Below are positions 1-7,170 of a DNA stretch of 13,665 bases, piece by piece (the first letter of the stretch is position 1; every line of letters begins with the position of its first letter). This stretch comes from an uncultured Bryobacterales bacterium (GTDB lineage: Bacteria > Acidobacteriota > Terriglobia > Bryobacterales > UBA6623). The position numbers were made by a program, and so were the translations under genes. The DNA lies in assembly GCA_946887065.1 (NCBI GenBank), contig CAMPKL010000033.1:1-13665 (forward strand). The letters are read 5' to 3'. The notes beneath the pieces were generated by a model that was not told the origin of the DNA, searched no databases, and worked only from the letters and a program-made list of their open reading frames with translations.

Positions 1-204
1 GATGCAGATAGACTCCGCAGACAGTACCAAAGAATCGGCGCGGCGCAGGGGCACGTCTTCGGCGAGGGATTGCCCGGTTCGCGGCCGCCTAACTTCAACC
101 TAACAATCGAACCGGCAGTAGCGCCGCCGGTGCAATCGCCGTCGTCGGCAGAGGATCTAGCGGCGGAGGAGACGGAAGATACGGGCGGACCGGCGCAACC
201 ATGA
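1..204 (+). CDS. mreC: MreC C-terminal tail (partial, 5' end outside window)
   Basis: The first reading frame is open from base 1 to a TGA at 202-204 and gives 67 residues. It begins with a basic, helix-like stretch (DADRLRRQYQR) and continues as a Pro/Ala/Glu-rich tail that looks disordered. No conserved MreC core domain falls inside the window, so the identification rests on position: the frame ends on a 4-base ATGA overlap with mreD, in the standard mreC-mreD-mrdA-rodA order. MreC is a bitopic inner-membrane protein with a periplasmic beta-domain that activates PBP2/RodA, and variable low-complexity C-terminal tails are usual in the family. That it is the end of a coding frame is well supported. 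The name is contextual. Confidence 0.7.
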   Translation, partial: DADRLRRQYQRIGAAQGHVFGEGLPGSRPPNFNLTIEPAVAPPVQSPSSAEDLAAEETEDTGGPAQP

Positions 205-743
205 TGCCCGTAACGCGCCGTCTTCCGCCTAGCGCCTTCGGTCCCCTGCGCCGTACCAAGGCGGTTCGGCTCAATCCTTTACCCGTCGCGGCGATCTGTC
301 TCGGGACCCTGTTGGTGCAAACCGCATTGCCGCTGTACTTGCCTCAGGCCGGCGTGTTGGATTTTCCCTTGCTGGCGGTTGTCTATCTTGCCTTGAGCCG
401 CCGCGCGCCGTTGGCCGGCATGGCGATCGGAATGGCTGTCGGGCTGGCCCAGGACGGGCTGACCTCCGGACCCATCGGACTGTTCGGAATCCTGAAGACT
501 TCAGCCGGCTACGCAGCCGGGGCGATGGGATCCTATATCGAGATCAAGTTTCCCGGCGCGCGCAGCGTCCTGACGGCGCTATTCTTTCTCGCGCACCAGG
601 TCATCTTCTGGTTCCTAGCCGGTACGCTGATGGGCGGAGCCTTAAATGCCGACTTACCGCGTACTTTGATACTCGCCGTCGTTCATGCCGGCTTGGCTCT
701 GCCTCTTTACCAAATGTTCGATAGGATGACACCGGTAGCCTGA
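201..743 (+). CDS. mreD: Rod shape-determining protein MreD
   Basis: This 180-residue, very hydrophobic protein has the usual MreD length. A basic N-terminus of about 28 residues is followed by roughly five to six membrane segments (about 29-48, 53-67, 70-84, 92-110, 120-142 and 154-172). The stretch GLAQDGLTSGPIGLFG at about 80-95 matches the conserved MreD loop, which usually reads G-x-x-x-D-x-x-x-x-G-P-x-G. MreD is an inner-membrane partner of MreC in the elongasome. The start overlaps the mreC stop as ATGATG, so the ATG at 204 is an equally possible start that would make the protein one residue shorter. A GGAGGAG sequence lies about 30 nt upstream, too far to be a normal ribosome site, so translation is probably coupled to mreC. 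The stop TGA shares one base with the mrdA start. Confidence 0.88.
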   Translation: MMPVTRRLPPSAFGPLRRTKAVRLNPLPVAAICLGTLLVQTALPLYLPQAGVLDFPLLAVVYLALSRRAPLAGMAIGMAVGLAQDGLTSGPIGLFGILKTSAGYAAGAMGSYIEIKFPGARSVLTALFFLAHQVIFWFLAGTLMGGALNADLPRTLILAVVHAGLALPLYQMFDRMTPVA

Positions 744-2617
744 TGCCCTTTGAACATCATCGCCCAGCCTCACGAGAGGTCGAGACTGCCGTATTCCAGT
801 ATGTCGCCGCTGCTATTTTCCTCTGGCTGCTGACCGGCTTTTGGCAATTGCAAATCCAGAATCCGGAGATCTACGAGGAACGGGCCGAACTGAACAGCGT
901 GAAGGCGCTTCCCATCCCGGCTCCCCGCGGACGAATCCTTGACCGCGACGGACGCGTCCTAGTCGACAACGCGCAAACCTTTCAAGTCAGGCTATCTCGT
1001 GAGTCCGCAAGCGTGGGCAACGTCCCGCTAATCGCCGAGGGCCTAGAGATTCCGTTTGAGAGCATGGAACAACGGTTTCTTAATCTCAAGTCGCAGTCCG
1101 GTCCCGAATACCAGCAGATCGTTCTCAAGGACAATCTGCCGATTTCCGACGTCGCCTTTTTGGAGGCCCACCGTGAGCAGTTACCGGAATTGGAGCTGAT
1201 TCGCACCCCTCGCCGGCGGTATCCGCTGAACGGCATGGCCGCGCATGTTCTCGGCTACGTGGGCGAAATCAGCAAGTCCGAACTGAATCTCGAAGAGTTC
1301 GTCCTCCACGATGCGGGGGCGGAAGTGGGCAAGGCCGGAATCGAGCGCCGCTACAACGACTTCCTGGTCGGACGCGACGGTCGCCGCCTCGTGCTGGTGG
1401 ATAGCCGGTCAAGAAGGGTTCGCGATCTGAACCGCGAGGAGGCCGAAGCAGGCCAAACGCTGCGACTTACCATCGACCTCGATCTGCAAGTCGTGGCGGA
1501 CCTGGCGATGGGCAGCCGGCGCGGAGCGGTAGTCGCCCTGGACCCAAGGAATGGCGAGATTCTGGCCATGACCTCCAAGCCGGAGTTCGACGCAAACAAG
1601 TTTGTCGGCGGAGTGAGCGCCGAGGACTGGCGCGAGGTGACCCGCGATCTCGACAAGCCAATGTTGAATCGAGCGACTCAAGCACAGTTGGCGCCCGGCT
1701 CCATCTTCAAGCCGTTCGTGGCTCTGGCGGGCTTAATGGAAGAGGTCGTCGACAAAGACTTCAAGGTTTTTTGCAGCGGCGGCGGGACCTTTTACGGCCG
1801 CTACTTCCGCTGTCACAAGCCGGGCGGACATGGCTGGGTCGCAATGGAGCAAGCGCTCCGGGATTCGTGCGACGTCTATTGTTACAATCTCGGAAAAGAA
1901 TTAGTAATTGACCGCATCGCCAAGTACGCGCAGCTTGCCGGTTTTGGCCGAACCACCGGCATCGATCTCCCCGGTGAGGCCGAGGGAATCGTGCCTTCCA
2001 GCGGATGGAAATTGAGGTTCTTCCGCGACAAGTGGTACGCGGGCGAAACGATCTCCGTCTCTATCGGGCAGGGGGCTCTCACGGTTACGCCCCTCCAGGC
2101 GGCCCATGCCATCGGCGGCCTGGCGATGGGCGGAGTCTGGCATCGGCCTCACTTGATACCGGATGATGAAGCCGCCAGGCTGCTCCCGAACTACACTCCC
2201 TCCGCCCCCGACAAAATCGATGTGCAACCGCATGAACTGGATCCAATCATCCGCGGCTTGTGGCGAGTCGTGAATGACGGCGGAACCGGAGGCAGAGCAA
2301 AGATTCCTGGCCGCTCGATTTGCGGCAAGACCGGCTCCGCCCAAAGAATCTCTCGCTCACTCGCCTTCGAGAACAACGACCCCAGGCTCCTGGACGACGG
2401 CTGGTTCGTGGCCTTCGCCCCCTGTGAGGCTCCGGAGATCGCGGTTTCGGTTCTGTTCGAAAATGGCGAACACGGCGCCTGGGCGGCGCCGATTGCACGA
2501 GACGTGATTAAGGCTTACTTCGACAAGCAGGACCGCCTCGCGCCGCCCCAACCCGAGAACCCGCCCCTGATTGTTCCCGACAAGCCGCGGACGGAAACCG
2601 CTGAGAGGCGGCCGTGA
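743..2617 (+). CDS. mrdA: Penicillin-binding protein 2 (elongation-specific transpeptidase)
   Basis: This 624-residue protein is close in length to E. coli PBP2 (633). It crosslinks peptidoglycan during cell elongation and works with RodA. A single N-terminal anchor spans about 18-36. The class B pedestal motif follows (PRGRILDRDG at 61-70). The transpeptidase domain starts near 260 and carries the catalytic S320-I-F-K323, then S375-C-D377 in place of the SxN box (SxD is common in PBP2), and K529-T-G531. The C-terminal tail is Pro-rich. Four residues (C344, C357, H363, C376) are spaced so as to form a possible metal site beside the active-site SCD box. The start is fixed by a one-base overlap with mreD (TGATG). 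No good Shine-Dalgarno sequence is visible, which suggests coupling. The end overlaps rodA by 4 bases. Confidence 0.95.
   Translation: MPFEHHRPASREVETAVFQYVAAAIFLWLLTGFWQLQIQNPEIYEERAELNSVKALPIPAPRGRILDRDGRVLVDNAQTFQVRLSRESASVGNVPLIAEGLEIPFESMEQRFLNLKSQSGPEYQQIVLKDNLPISDVAFLEAHREQLPELELIRTPRRRYPLNGMAAHVLGYVGEISKSELNLEEFVLHDAGAEVGKAGIERRYNDFLVGRDGRRLVLVDSRSRRVRDLNREEAEAGQTLRLTIDLDLQVVADLAMGSRRGAVVALDPRNGEILAMTSKPEFDANKFVGGVSAEDWREVTRDLDKPMLNRATQAQLAPGSIFKPFVALAGLMEEVVDKDFKVFCSGGGTFYGRYFRCHKPGGHGWVAMEQALRDSCDVYCYNLGKELVIDRIAKYAQLAGFGRTTGIDLPGEAEGIVPSSGWKLRFFRDKWYAGETISVSIGQGALTVTPLQAAHAIGGLAMGGVWHRPHLIPDDEAARLLPNYTPSAPDKIDVQPHELDPIIRGLWRVVNDGGTGGRAKIPGRSICGKTGSAQRISRSLAFENNDPRLLDDGWFVAFAPCEAPEIAVSVLFENGEHGAWAAPIARDVIKAYFDKQDRLAPPQPENPPLIVPDKPRTETAERRP
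2603..2608 (+). promoter_or_regulatory. Ribosome binding site of rodA
   Basis: GAGAGG lies 5 nt before the GTG at 2614, inside the last codons of mrdA. It supports GTG as the rodA start within the GTGA stop/start overlap. Confidence 0.6.
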
Positions 2618-3705
2618 ACGAACGGTTCTCCTGGCGCGATTTCGATTGGCTGCTGTTGATCGCCGCGATGGTGATCGCTGGTCTCGGCGTGCTGGAGGTT
2701 TACAGCGCCACCCGCAGCAGTCCCTTGGAAGACGTTTACCTACGCCAGATCCTTTGGATCGGCGTGGGCCTTATCCTGCTTTGGATCGCCTCCTCGATTG
2801 ATTACCACTGGCTCGTCCAACAAACGCCGACGCTCTATGTGTTCACCTTAGCTGGTCTGGTAGCCGTCCTGATGTTTGCGCCCGTCATCAACGGGGCGCG
2901 CCGCTGGTTGGTCATACCCGGCTTTCCCAACCTGCAGATTTCGGAGTTCGCCAAGGTCATGCTGGTGCTCTTGGTGGCTAGATTATTCGCCGACCTTCCC
3001 CGAGGGCGGCTCGACTTTCGATCGCTGACGAAAGCCTGTGTGATTTTCTGCATTCCCCTGGTTCTAGTCCTGCAACAGCCGGCTCTATCGACGTCCTTGA
3101 GCTACCTCGCGATACTCGGCGCGGGCATCTTTCTGGCGGGGTTGCCGAGAAAGTACATTGTCATCGGGCTGATCAGCGCTGCTTTGGCGGCTCCGGTTGG
3201 CTGGTTCATGCTGTCCGATTATCAGAAAGATCGCGTCACTTCCTTCATGGATCCGGAAGCGGACCCGCGCGGCAAGGGCTATCAGGCGATGCAATCGAAA
3301 ATCGCGGTCGGTTCGGGCGGTATCTGGGGACAGGGATTCGCGCACGGGACACAGACCCAACTGCGCTTCTTGCCGGAGGCCCATACCGATTTTGTGTTCG
3401 CTTCCTACGCGGAAGAGAGCGGATTCGTGGGCGTATTGATCGCGCTGGCGCTATACTTTGGCTTGTTGATGAGAATCGTCAACAATGCGCAGACTGCCGC
3501 GGATCCTGCTGGTATGCAGATTTGTATGGCGGTGGCGGCGTTGTTGCTTTTCCAGATAACGGTGAACGTCGGGATGGTTGTAAATAAGATGCCGGTCACA
3601 GGCATGCCGCTTCCTCTTATGAGTTACGGCGGCTCGAATACGCTAACCGTATTCATCCTGCTAGGACTGGTTAACAACGTCCGGATTCGGCGGTTCACCA
3701 ACTGA
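2614..3705 (+). CDS. rodA: RodA, SEDS-family peptidoglycan glycosyltransferase
   Basis: This 363-residue polytopic protein matches E. coli RodA in length (370) and has about ten hydrophobic segments. RodA polymerises lipid II into glycan strands in complex with PBP2, encoded just upstream. The presumed catalytic aspartate is D259 in HTDFVFASYAEESGFVG, aligning with D262 of E. coli RodA. Other family landmarks are NGARRWL (93-99), SEFAK (110-114) and the C-terminal MPLPLMSYGGS. Two conserved blocks are altered: the usual QPSE reads QISE (108-111), and QPDLGT reads QPALST (155-160). The start is GTG, with a Shine-Dalgarno sequence at 2603-2608 and a 4-base overlap with mrdA. A likely terminator follows immediately, so rodA looks like the last gene of the operon. 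Confidence 0.94.
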   Translation: MNERFSWRDFDWLLLIAAMVIAGLGVLEVYSATRSSPLEDVYLRQILWIGVGLILLWIASSIDYHWLVQQTPTLYVFTLAGLVAVLMFAPVINGARRWLVIPGFPNLQISEFAKVMLVLLVARLFADLPRGRLDFRSLTKACVIFCIPLVLVLQQPALSTSLSYLAILGAGIFLAGLPRKYIVIGLISAALAAPVGWFMLSDYQKDRVTSFMDPEADPRGKGYQAMQSKIAVGSGGIWGQGFAHGTQTQLRFLPEAHTDFVFASYAEESGFVGVLIALALYFGLLMRIVNNAQTAADPAGMQICMAVAALLLFQITVNVGMVVNKMPVTGMPLPLMSYGGSNTLTVFILLGLVNNVRIRRFTN

Positions 3706-3714
3706 GAGTTTTTC

Positions 3715-3757
3715 GCGCCCGCCCCTCGGGAACGGCGCAAGTCTTTTGTTTTGTTTG
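3715..3757 (+). terminator. Probable rho-independent terminator of the mreCD-mrdA-rodA operon
   Basis: Ten bases after the rodA stop, GCGCC (3715-3719) can pair with GGCGC (3734-3738). A smaller CCC/GGG stem (3722-3724 with 3728-3730) sits inside it. A T-rich run broken by G residues follows at 3743-3757 (TCTTTTGTTTTGTTT). The position and tail are right for a terminator, but the stem is imperfect because of an internal loop. Confidence 0.5.
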
Positions 3758-3817
3758 ACAGGCGCCCGGTTTGAGCAGGCGCGCTTGCGGATCTAGAGAG
3801 AGTTGGTCGGCGTCGAG

Positions 3818-3838
3818 CCCGTGGTCGTTTTGACCGGG
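3818..3838 (+). other. Hairpin in the putative rng leader
   Basis: GGTC (3823-3826) pairs with GACC (3832-3835) around a GTTTT loop. The stem is extended by CCC/GGG on the outside, with a 2-nt bulge on the 5' side. It has no T tract, so it is not an obvious terminator. Its function is unknown. Confidence 0.35.
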
Positions 3839-3917
3839 AGGGTTCCGCTTAGCTACCGATTATTGAACTGACTTCGATGCCGCGGGGTGATCGTCGCAGC
3901 GCAGGAGAGGACGCCGG

Positions 3918-3941
3918 CCGTCGGCAAAGTAGCCGAGACGG
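3918..3941 (+). other. Second hairpin in the putative rng leader
   Basis: CCG (3918-3920) plus TCGGC (3921-3925) pair with GCCGA (3932-3936) and CGG (3939-3941). The loop is AAAGTA, and there is a 2-nt GA bulge on the 3' side. The 8-bp GC-rich stem lies about 60 nt before the rng ribosome site. E. coli rne is autoregulated through its leader. Whether this hairpin does anything similar is not known. Confidence 0.35.
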
Positions 3942-4002
3942 AGTAGCCCTTTCGTAGCTTTAGAACTGCCCGCAAATCTGCTCGCCGGGACTCTGTGACC
4001 AC

Positions 4003-4008
4003 GGAGGT
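4003..4008 (+). promoter_or_regulatory. Ribosome binding site of rng
   Basis: GGAGGT is a strong Shine-Dalgarno sequence 5 nt before the GTG at 4014. It decides that start for a gene that otherwise lacks a nearby ATG. Confidence 0.8.
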
Positions 4009-4013
4009 CCCTG

Positions 4014-6260
4014 GTGTCGAAAGAACTTGTAGTCTCTTCAACGCCTCACGAAACCCGCGTTGCCATCGTCGAAGACGACCGGCTCAGCGAAATCTATGTC
4101 GAGCGGGCGACTGAGCACGCTATCGCCGGCGGTATCTATAAAGGCCGCGTCAACCGGGTGCTGCCCGGTATGCAGTCCGCTTTCGTCAAGATCGGATTGG
4201 AGCGCGACGCTTTCCTTTACGTCACTGACATCGTCGACGAAACCGAGCAGTTAGAGAGCGGCGAACGCGATGACGTCGACGAGATCCTTCTCGATCCAAA
4301 GGTGCCGCCCGCCGAGAAAGCCGCTTCGGAGCCGCCCAGCGCCGACGACCAGGAGCCGGAGGCAGACTCAGCGGACGGCGATGGACGCAGCCGTCGCGGA
4401 CGGCGCTCCAGGCGCCGCAAAGGTCGGAGCGCCTCAGGCCTTCCCGATGCCAAGTTCGCCGAGTTGGATAAGGAACCTGCCGACGAATCGACGGATGAGG
4501 CGAAGAACGGCGACTCTTTTCTGGAGGGCTTTGAGCTGCTGCCCGGCGAATCCCTCGCTAAGTACGAGTCCGCCCGAATCCAAGGGGTTGAGGAAGAAGA
4601 CGAAGAAGCCGTCGGCTGGCTGCAAGAGCGGCTGGAAGAAGCCGATTCGGACGACGCGACTCCCGGCGCCGCATCAGAAGAAGAGGACGAGGAAGACGAA
4701 GCAGACGCCCTGGAATCGTCCGACGACGACGAAACCGAGGATCCATTCGGAGCGGATTCCGCTTCTGTGAATAGGGCGGAGCCGAGTGAGGATGACGACT
4801 CGGAAGCCAAGGAAAGCGACCAATCGGAGTCAGAAGATTCCGCGGCACAAGACGTGGCCATGCCGCCCTCGACAGAAGCGGCCGTGCGCGATCGAGGCGA
4901 CGCCCAGCCCTTGCGCAGGGGCCGCAGAGGCCGCCGTCGTCGGGGCAAGGGCGGACGACCACGCGAGGAAGAGACCGAGCAAGCGGCCGTTGAATCGGCT
5001 CCCAAGCCGGCGCCCGCCCCAAGGGAGGAACCGAAGCCGGAAGTCGAAGACTCGGGCATCCGCATCTCCGACCTGTTGAAGCCAGGTCAAGAAATCATCG
5101 TCCAGGTCGCCAAAGAACCGCTCGGCAAGAAGGGCGCCCGCATCACATCGCACGTGGCGCTGCCGGGGCGCTTCGTTGTTTACATGCCCACGGTGGCGCA
5201 CACCGGAATCTCCCGCAAAATTGGGTCCGAAGCCGAGCGCAATCGACTGCGGCGAATCATCAAGGAGAATAGCGAAGGCTTTCCCGGCGGCTTTATCGTC
5301 CGCACCGCGGGTCAGGGCGCCGAGGAAGCGGATCTGATCGCGGATGTGACCTTCCTGGCGAATCTGTGGAAGGGCATCAAGGAAAAGGCCGAGAAGCGTC
5401 CCGCTCCGGCTCTGCTTCACGCCGATCTCGATATCGTCGAACGCATCCTGCGTGACCACCTCGGCCAAGGCTACAAGACGATCTGGGTGGACTCCGAGGA
5501 CGAGTACGAACGCGTCGTCCGCTTCGTCGAACGCTTCCAACCCGACCTACTGGATCGCGTTAAGCTCTACACTCGCGACACGCCGATTTTCGACAAGTTC
5601 AACATTACGCAAGAGTTGGAGAAGGCGCTCAAGCCGAAAGTCTGGCTCAAGTCAGGCGGATATCTGGTCATCAACCAGACCGAAGCGCTGGTCGCCATCG
5701 ACGTCAATACCGGGAAATACGTCGGCAAGTCGGACAGGCTAGAAGATACGATCGTCAAAACTAATTTGGAGGCCGCCGACGAGGTCGTCCGCCAGATGCG
5801 TCTTCGCGACCTCGGCGGAATTATCGTCGTCGATTTCATCGACATGGACGACCGGGCAAACCGCAAGAAGGTCGCCCTGGCCCTGGAATCGGCGATGCGA
5901 ATGGACCGCGCTCCCTCGAAGACGCTTGCCTTCAACGACTTTGGCCTCGTCGCGATCACCCGTAAGCGCGTGAAGCAGTCGCTGGAGCGGGCGCTATGTT
6001 CCCCCTGCCCTGCCTGCCAGGGCTCGGGTCACGTTCAGAGCGTCCCCACGGTGATCTATAACTTGCTCGGCGAGGCGCGCCGCATCGGCAAGAGAAAGAA
6101 TCCGGAACGGGGCGTCGTCTTACGCTGCAACCCGGATGTCGCCAAGGAACTGAAGTCGCGCTCCAACTCCTATCTACAAGAATTGGAGGAGTTCATGGGC
6201 GCGAGCGTCATCGTCAAGAGCGACGTCACGCTGGCTCGCGAAAACTTCGATATCGACTAG
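4014..6260 (+). CDS. rng: Ribonuclease E/G with an S1 domain split by a long disordered insert
   Basis: This 748-residue endoribonuclease processes rRNA and mRNA. The N-terminal S1 strands lie at about 35-75 (IYKGRVNRVLPGMQSAFVKIG), and the S1 domain resumes at about 350-385 (LLKPGQEIIVQV, GKKGARITS). Between them, at about 76-345, is an insert of Glu/Asp/Ser runs with two Arg-rich tracts (125-138 and 301-317). The catalytic core is standard: the metal-binding aspartates are D563 in AIDVNTG and D607 in VVDFIDMDD, aligning with D303 and D346 of E. coli RNase E. The zinc-link cysteines are C665-P-A-C668, with an extra C662. The protein ends soon after the core and lacks an RNase E-type C-terminal scaffold, so it is G-like in layout. 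The GTG start is fixed by the GGAGGT at 4003. It ends on a CTAG shared with ftcD. Confidence 0.93.
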   Translation: MSKELVVSSTPHETRVAIVEDDRLSEIYVERATEHAIAGGIYKGRVNRVLPGMQSAFVKIGLERDAFLYVTDIVDETEQLESGERDDVDEILLDPKVPPAEKAASEPPSADDQEPEADSADGDGRSRRGRRSRRRKGRSASGLPDAKFAELDKEPADESTDEAKNGDSFLEGFELLPGESLAKYESARIQGVEEEDEEAVGWLQERLEEADSDDATPGAASEEEDEEDEADALESSDDDETEDPFGADSASVNRAEPSEDDDSEAKESDQSESEDSAAQDVAMPPSTEAAVRDRGDAQPLRRGRRGRRRRGKGGRPREEETEQAAVESAPKPAPAPREEPKPEVEDSGIRISDLLKPGQEIIVQVAKEPLGKKGARITSHVALPGRFVVYMPTVAHTGISRKIGSEAERNRLRRIIKENSEGFPGGFIVRTAGQGAEEADLIADVTFLANLWKGIKEKAEKRPAPALLHADLDIVERILRDHLGQGYKTIWVDSEDEYERVVRFVERFQPDLLDRVKLYTRDTPIFDKFNITQELEKALKPKVWLKSGGYLVINQTEALVAIDVNTGKYVGKSDRLEDTIVKTNLEAADEVVRQMRLRDLGGIIVVDFIDMDDRANRKKVALALESAMRMDRAPSKTLAFNDFGLVAITRKRVKQSLERALCSPCPACQGSGHVQSVPTVIYNLLGEARRIGKRKNPERGVVLRCNPDVAKELKSRSNSYLQELEEFMGASVIVKSDVTLARENFDID

Positions 6261-7168
6261 CTCAGCACGACGCCGAGTTCTTCCTCGATTCGATTCTCAA
6301 GAATCATCGAGGAATTGAATCCGCGTATCCTGAGGCCCTCGCCGCCGTCTTGGCCGAGGGCTTTGCGCGGGATGAGGCCAATCAACTCCGAGTCGACCAC
6401 GGTCACGCCCTCGGCCGCGGCAAGCTCATCAATCCAGTCGAGAACGGTCCGCAGCCCGGTCCGTTCATAGTCGACCAGATTCATCGAGACCTGGGTCGTG
6501 CCGCGGGTCGGCAATGCCAGTCCAAGCGCCTTTACGGCGGGCAATCCGCCTGAAGACTCGCGAATCATTCTCGCTATGCGCCTGGCCGGTTGAACATCCG
6601 CGGTGGCTAGTTCAACGTTCCAAGCAATCAGCGGCTTGCGAACGCCCACCGCTGTGGCGCCTGCCGTGGGGTGAACCCGGGGGCCTCCCACGTCCGGCAG
6701 CCGTGAACCGTCGCCCTGCACTAATGCCTCAAACTCGCCCAGCCTGACGTCCTCCAGTCGCTCCCGCCCGGGTGTCATTGCCGCTAGGCCGTAGAAAAAC
6801 GACGGAACTCCAAGCTCTGCCCACAGCCGCTGTGCAAATTGCCGAGCTGCTTGGATGGCTTGCTCGGCAGTCATATCGCCCATCGGCACAAAAGGGGCCA
6901 CATCGAGCGCGCCCATGCGCGGATGTTTGCCCTTATGCGCACGGAGATCGACGCGCGCCACGGCCAGCTTAGCGATCTCAAACAGCGCCTCGGGAACCGC
7001 GTCCGGCGCGCCGGCAATCGTGAACACCGAACGATGATGATCCGGGTCCGCACTGGAGTCCAAAAGTGCAACTCCTTGTACACAGCTCACCGCTTCTTGG
7101 ACATCTCTTAGAAAGGCGGGGTCGCGTCCCTCGGAGCAATTCGGCACGCATTCTAGGATCGAAGCCAT
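6257..7168 (-). CDS. ftcD: Glutamate formimidoyltransferase (formiminotransferase domain only)
   Basis: This enzyme moves the formimino group from N-formiminoglutamate, the histidine-degradation intermediate, to tetrahydrofolate and releases glutamate. The 303 residues begin with the family's typical N-terminus (ILECVPNCSEGRD). They continue with DPDHHRSVFTIAG (41-53) and KGKHPRMGALDV (79-90), where H82 matches the catalytic histidine of the mammalian enzyme. HPTAGATAVGVR and the C-terminal lobe (about 180-300) follow. No cyclodeaminase domain is fused, unlike the mammalian bifunctional protein, so that step must be encoded elsewhere. I chose ATG at 7168 rather than the longer frame from 7258, because the family homology starts exactly there and the extra 30 residues overlap the upstream gene. 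The gene starts 2 nt after the HutI-like stop, indicating one transcript. The family usually has Phe where C11 is. Confidence 0.93.
   Translation of the reverse strand: MASILECVPNCSEGRDPAFLRDVQEAVSCVQGVALLDSSADPDHHRSVFTIAGAPDAVPEALFEIAKLAVARVDLRAHKGKHPRMGALDVAPFVPMGDMTAEQAIQAARQFAQRLWAELGVPSFFYGLAAMTPGRERLEDVRLGEFEALVQGDGSRLPDVGGPRVHPTAGATAVGVRKPLIAWNVELATADVQPARRIARMIRESSGGLPAVKALGLALPTRGTTQVSMNLVDYERTGLRTVLDWIDELAAAEGVTVVDSELIGLIPRKALGQDGGEGLRIRGFNSSMILENRIEEELGVVLS
6281..6314. repeat. Inverted repeat (stem-loop) just beyond the rng stop
   Basis: TTCCTCGAT (6281-6289) pairs with ATCGAGGAA (6306-6314). Inside it GATTC (6292-6296) pairs with GAATC (6301-6305) around a TCAA loop. This gives 14 bp with a single 2-nt bulge (TC, 6290-6291). 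It begins 20 nt after the rng stop and lies within the last codons of ftcD. It could end or protect the 3' end of rng mRNA. No strong T tract follows. Confidence 0.55.
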
Positions 7169-7170
7169 TT

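Larger units (their letters stand above)
3706..4013. other. 308-base spacer between rodA and rng
   Basis: No credible gene is seen in this spacer. It holds a probable terminator for the rod operon (3715-3757), two further hairpins (3818-3838 and 3918-3941) and the rng ribosome site. A TTGACA hexamer at 3755-3760 has no convincing -10 partner at 16-18 nt, so the rng promoter is not located. If rng transcription starts near the left end of the spacer, its mRNA would have a long structured leader. Confidence 0.6.

Noticed and set aside
3755..3760. TTGACA as a -35 box for rng
   Set aside because: It abuts the T tract of the probable terminator, and no -10-like hexamer is found 16-18 nt downstream. 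The nearest AT-containing hexamer (TCTAGA at about 3792) is about 31 nt away.
4217..5065. 282-residue Ser-rich open frame on the - strand
   Set aside because: It lies antisense to the Asp/Glu/Ser-rich insert of RNase E/G. GAN codons and TCN/AGN codons read backwards give Ser-rich runs without stops. There is no ribosome site or homology.
6247..6256. TCGATATCGA palindrome near the rng stop
   Set aside because: It is 10 bp without a loop, falls inside rng coding sequence (FDID), and fits ordinary codon use. It cannot fold as a useful hairpin.
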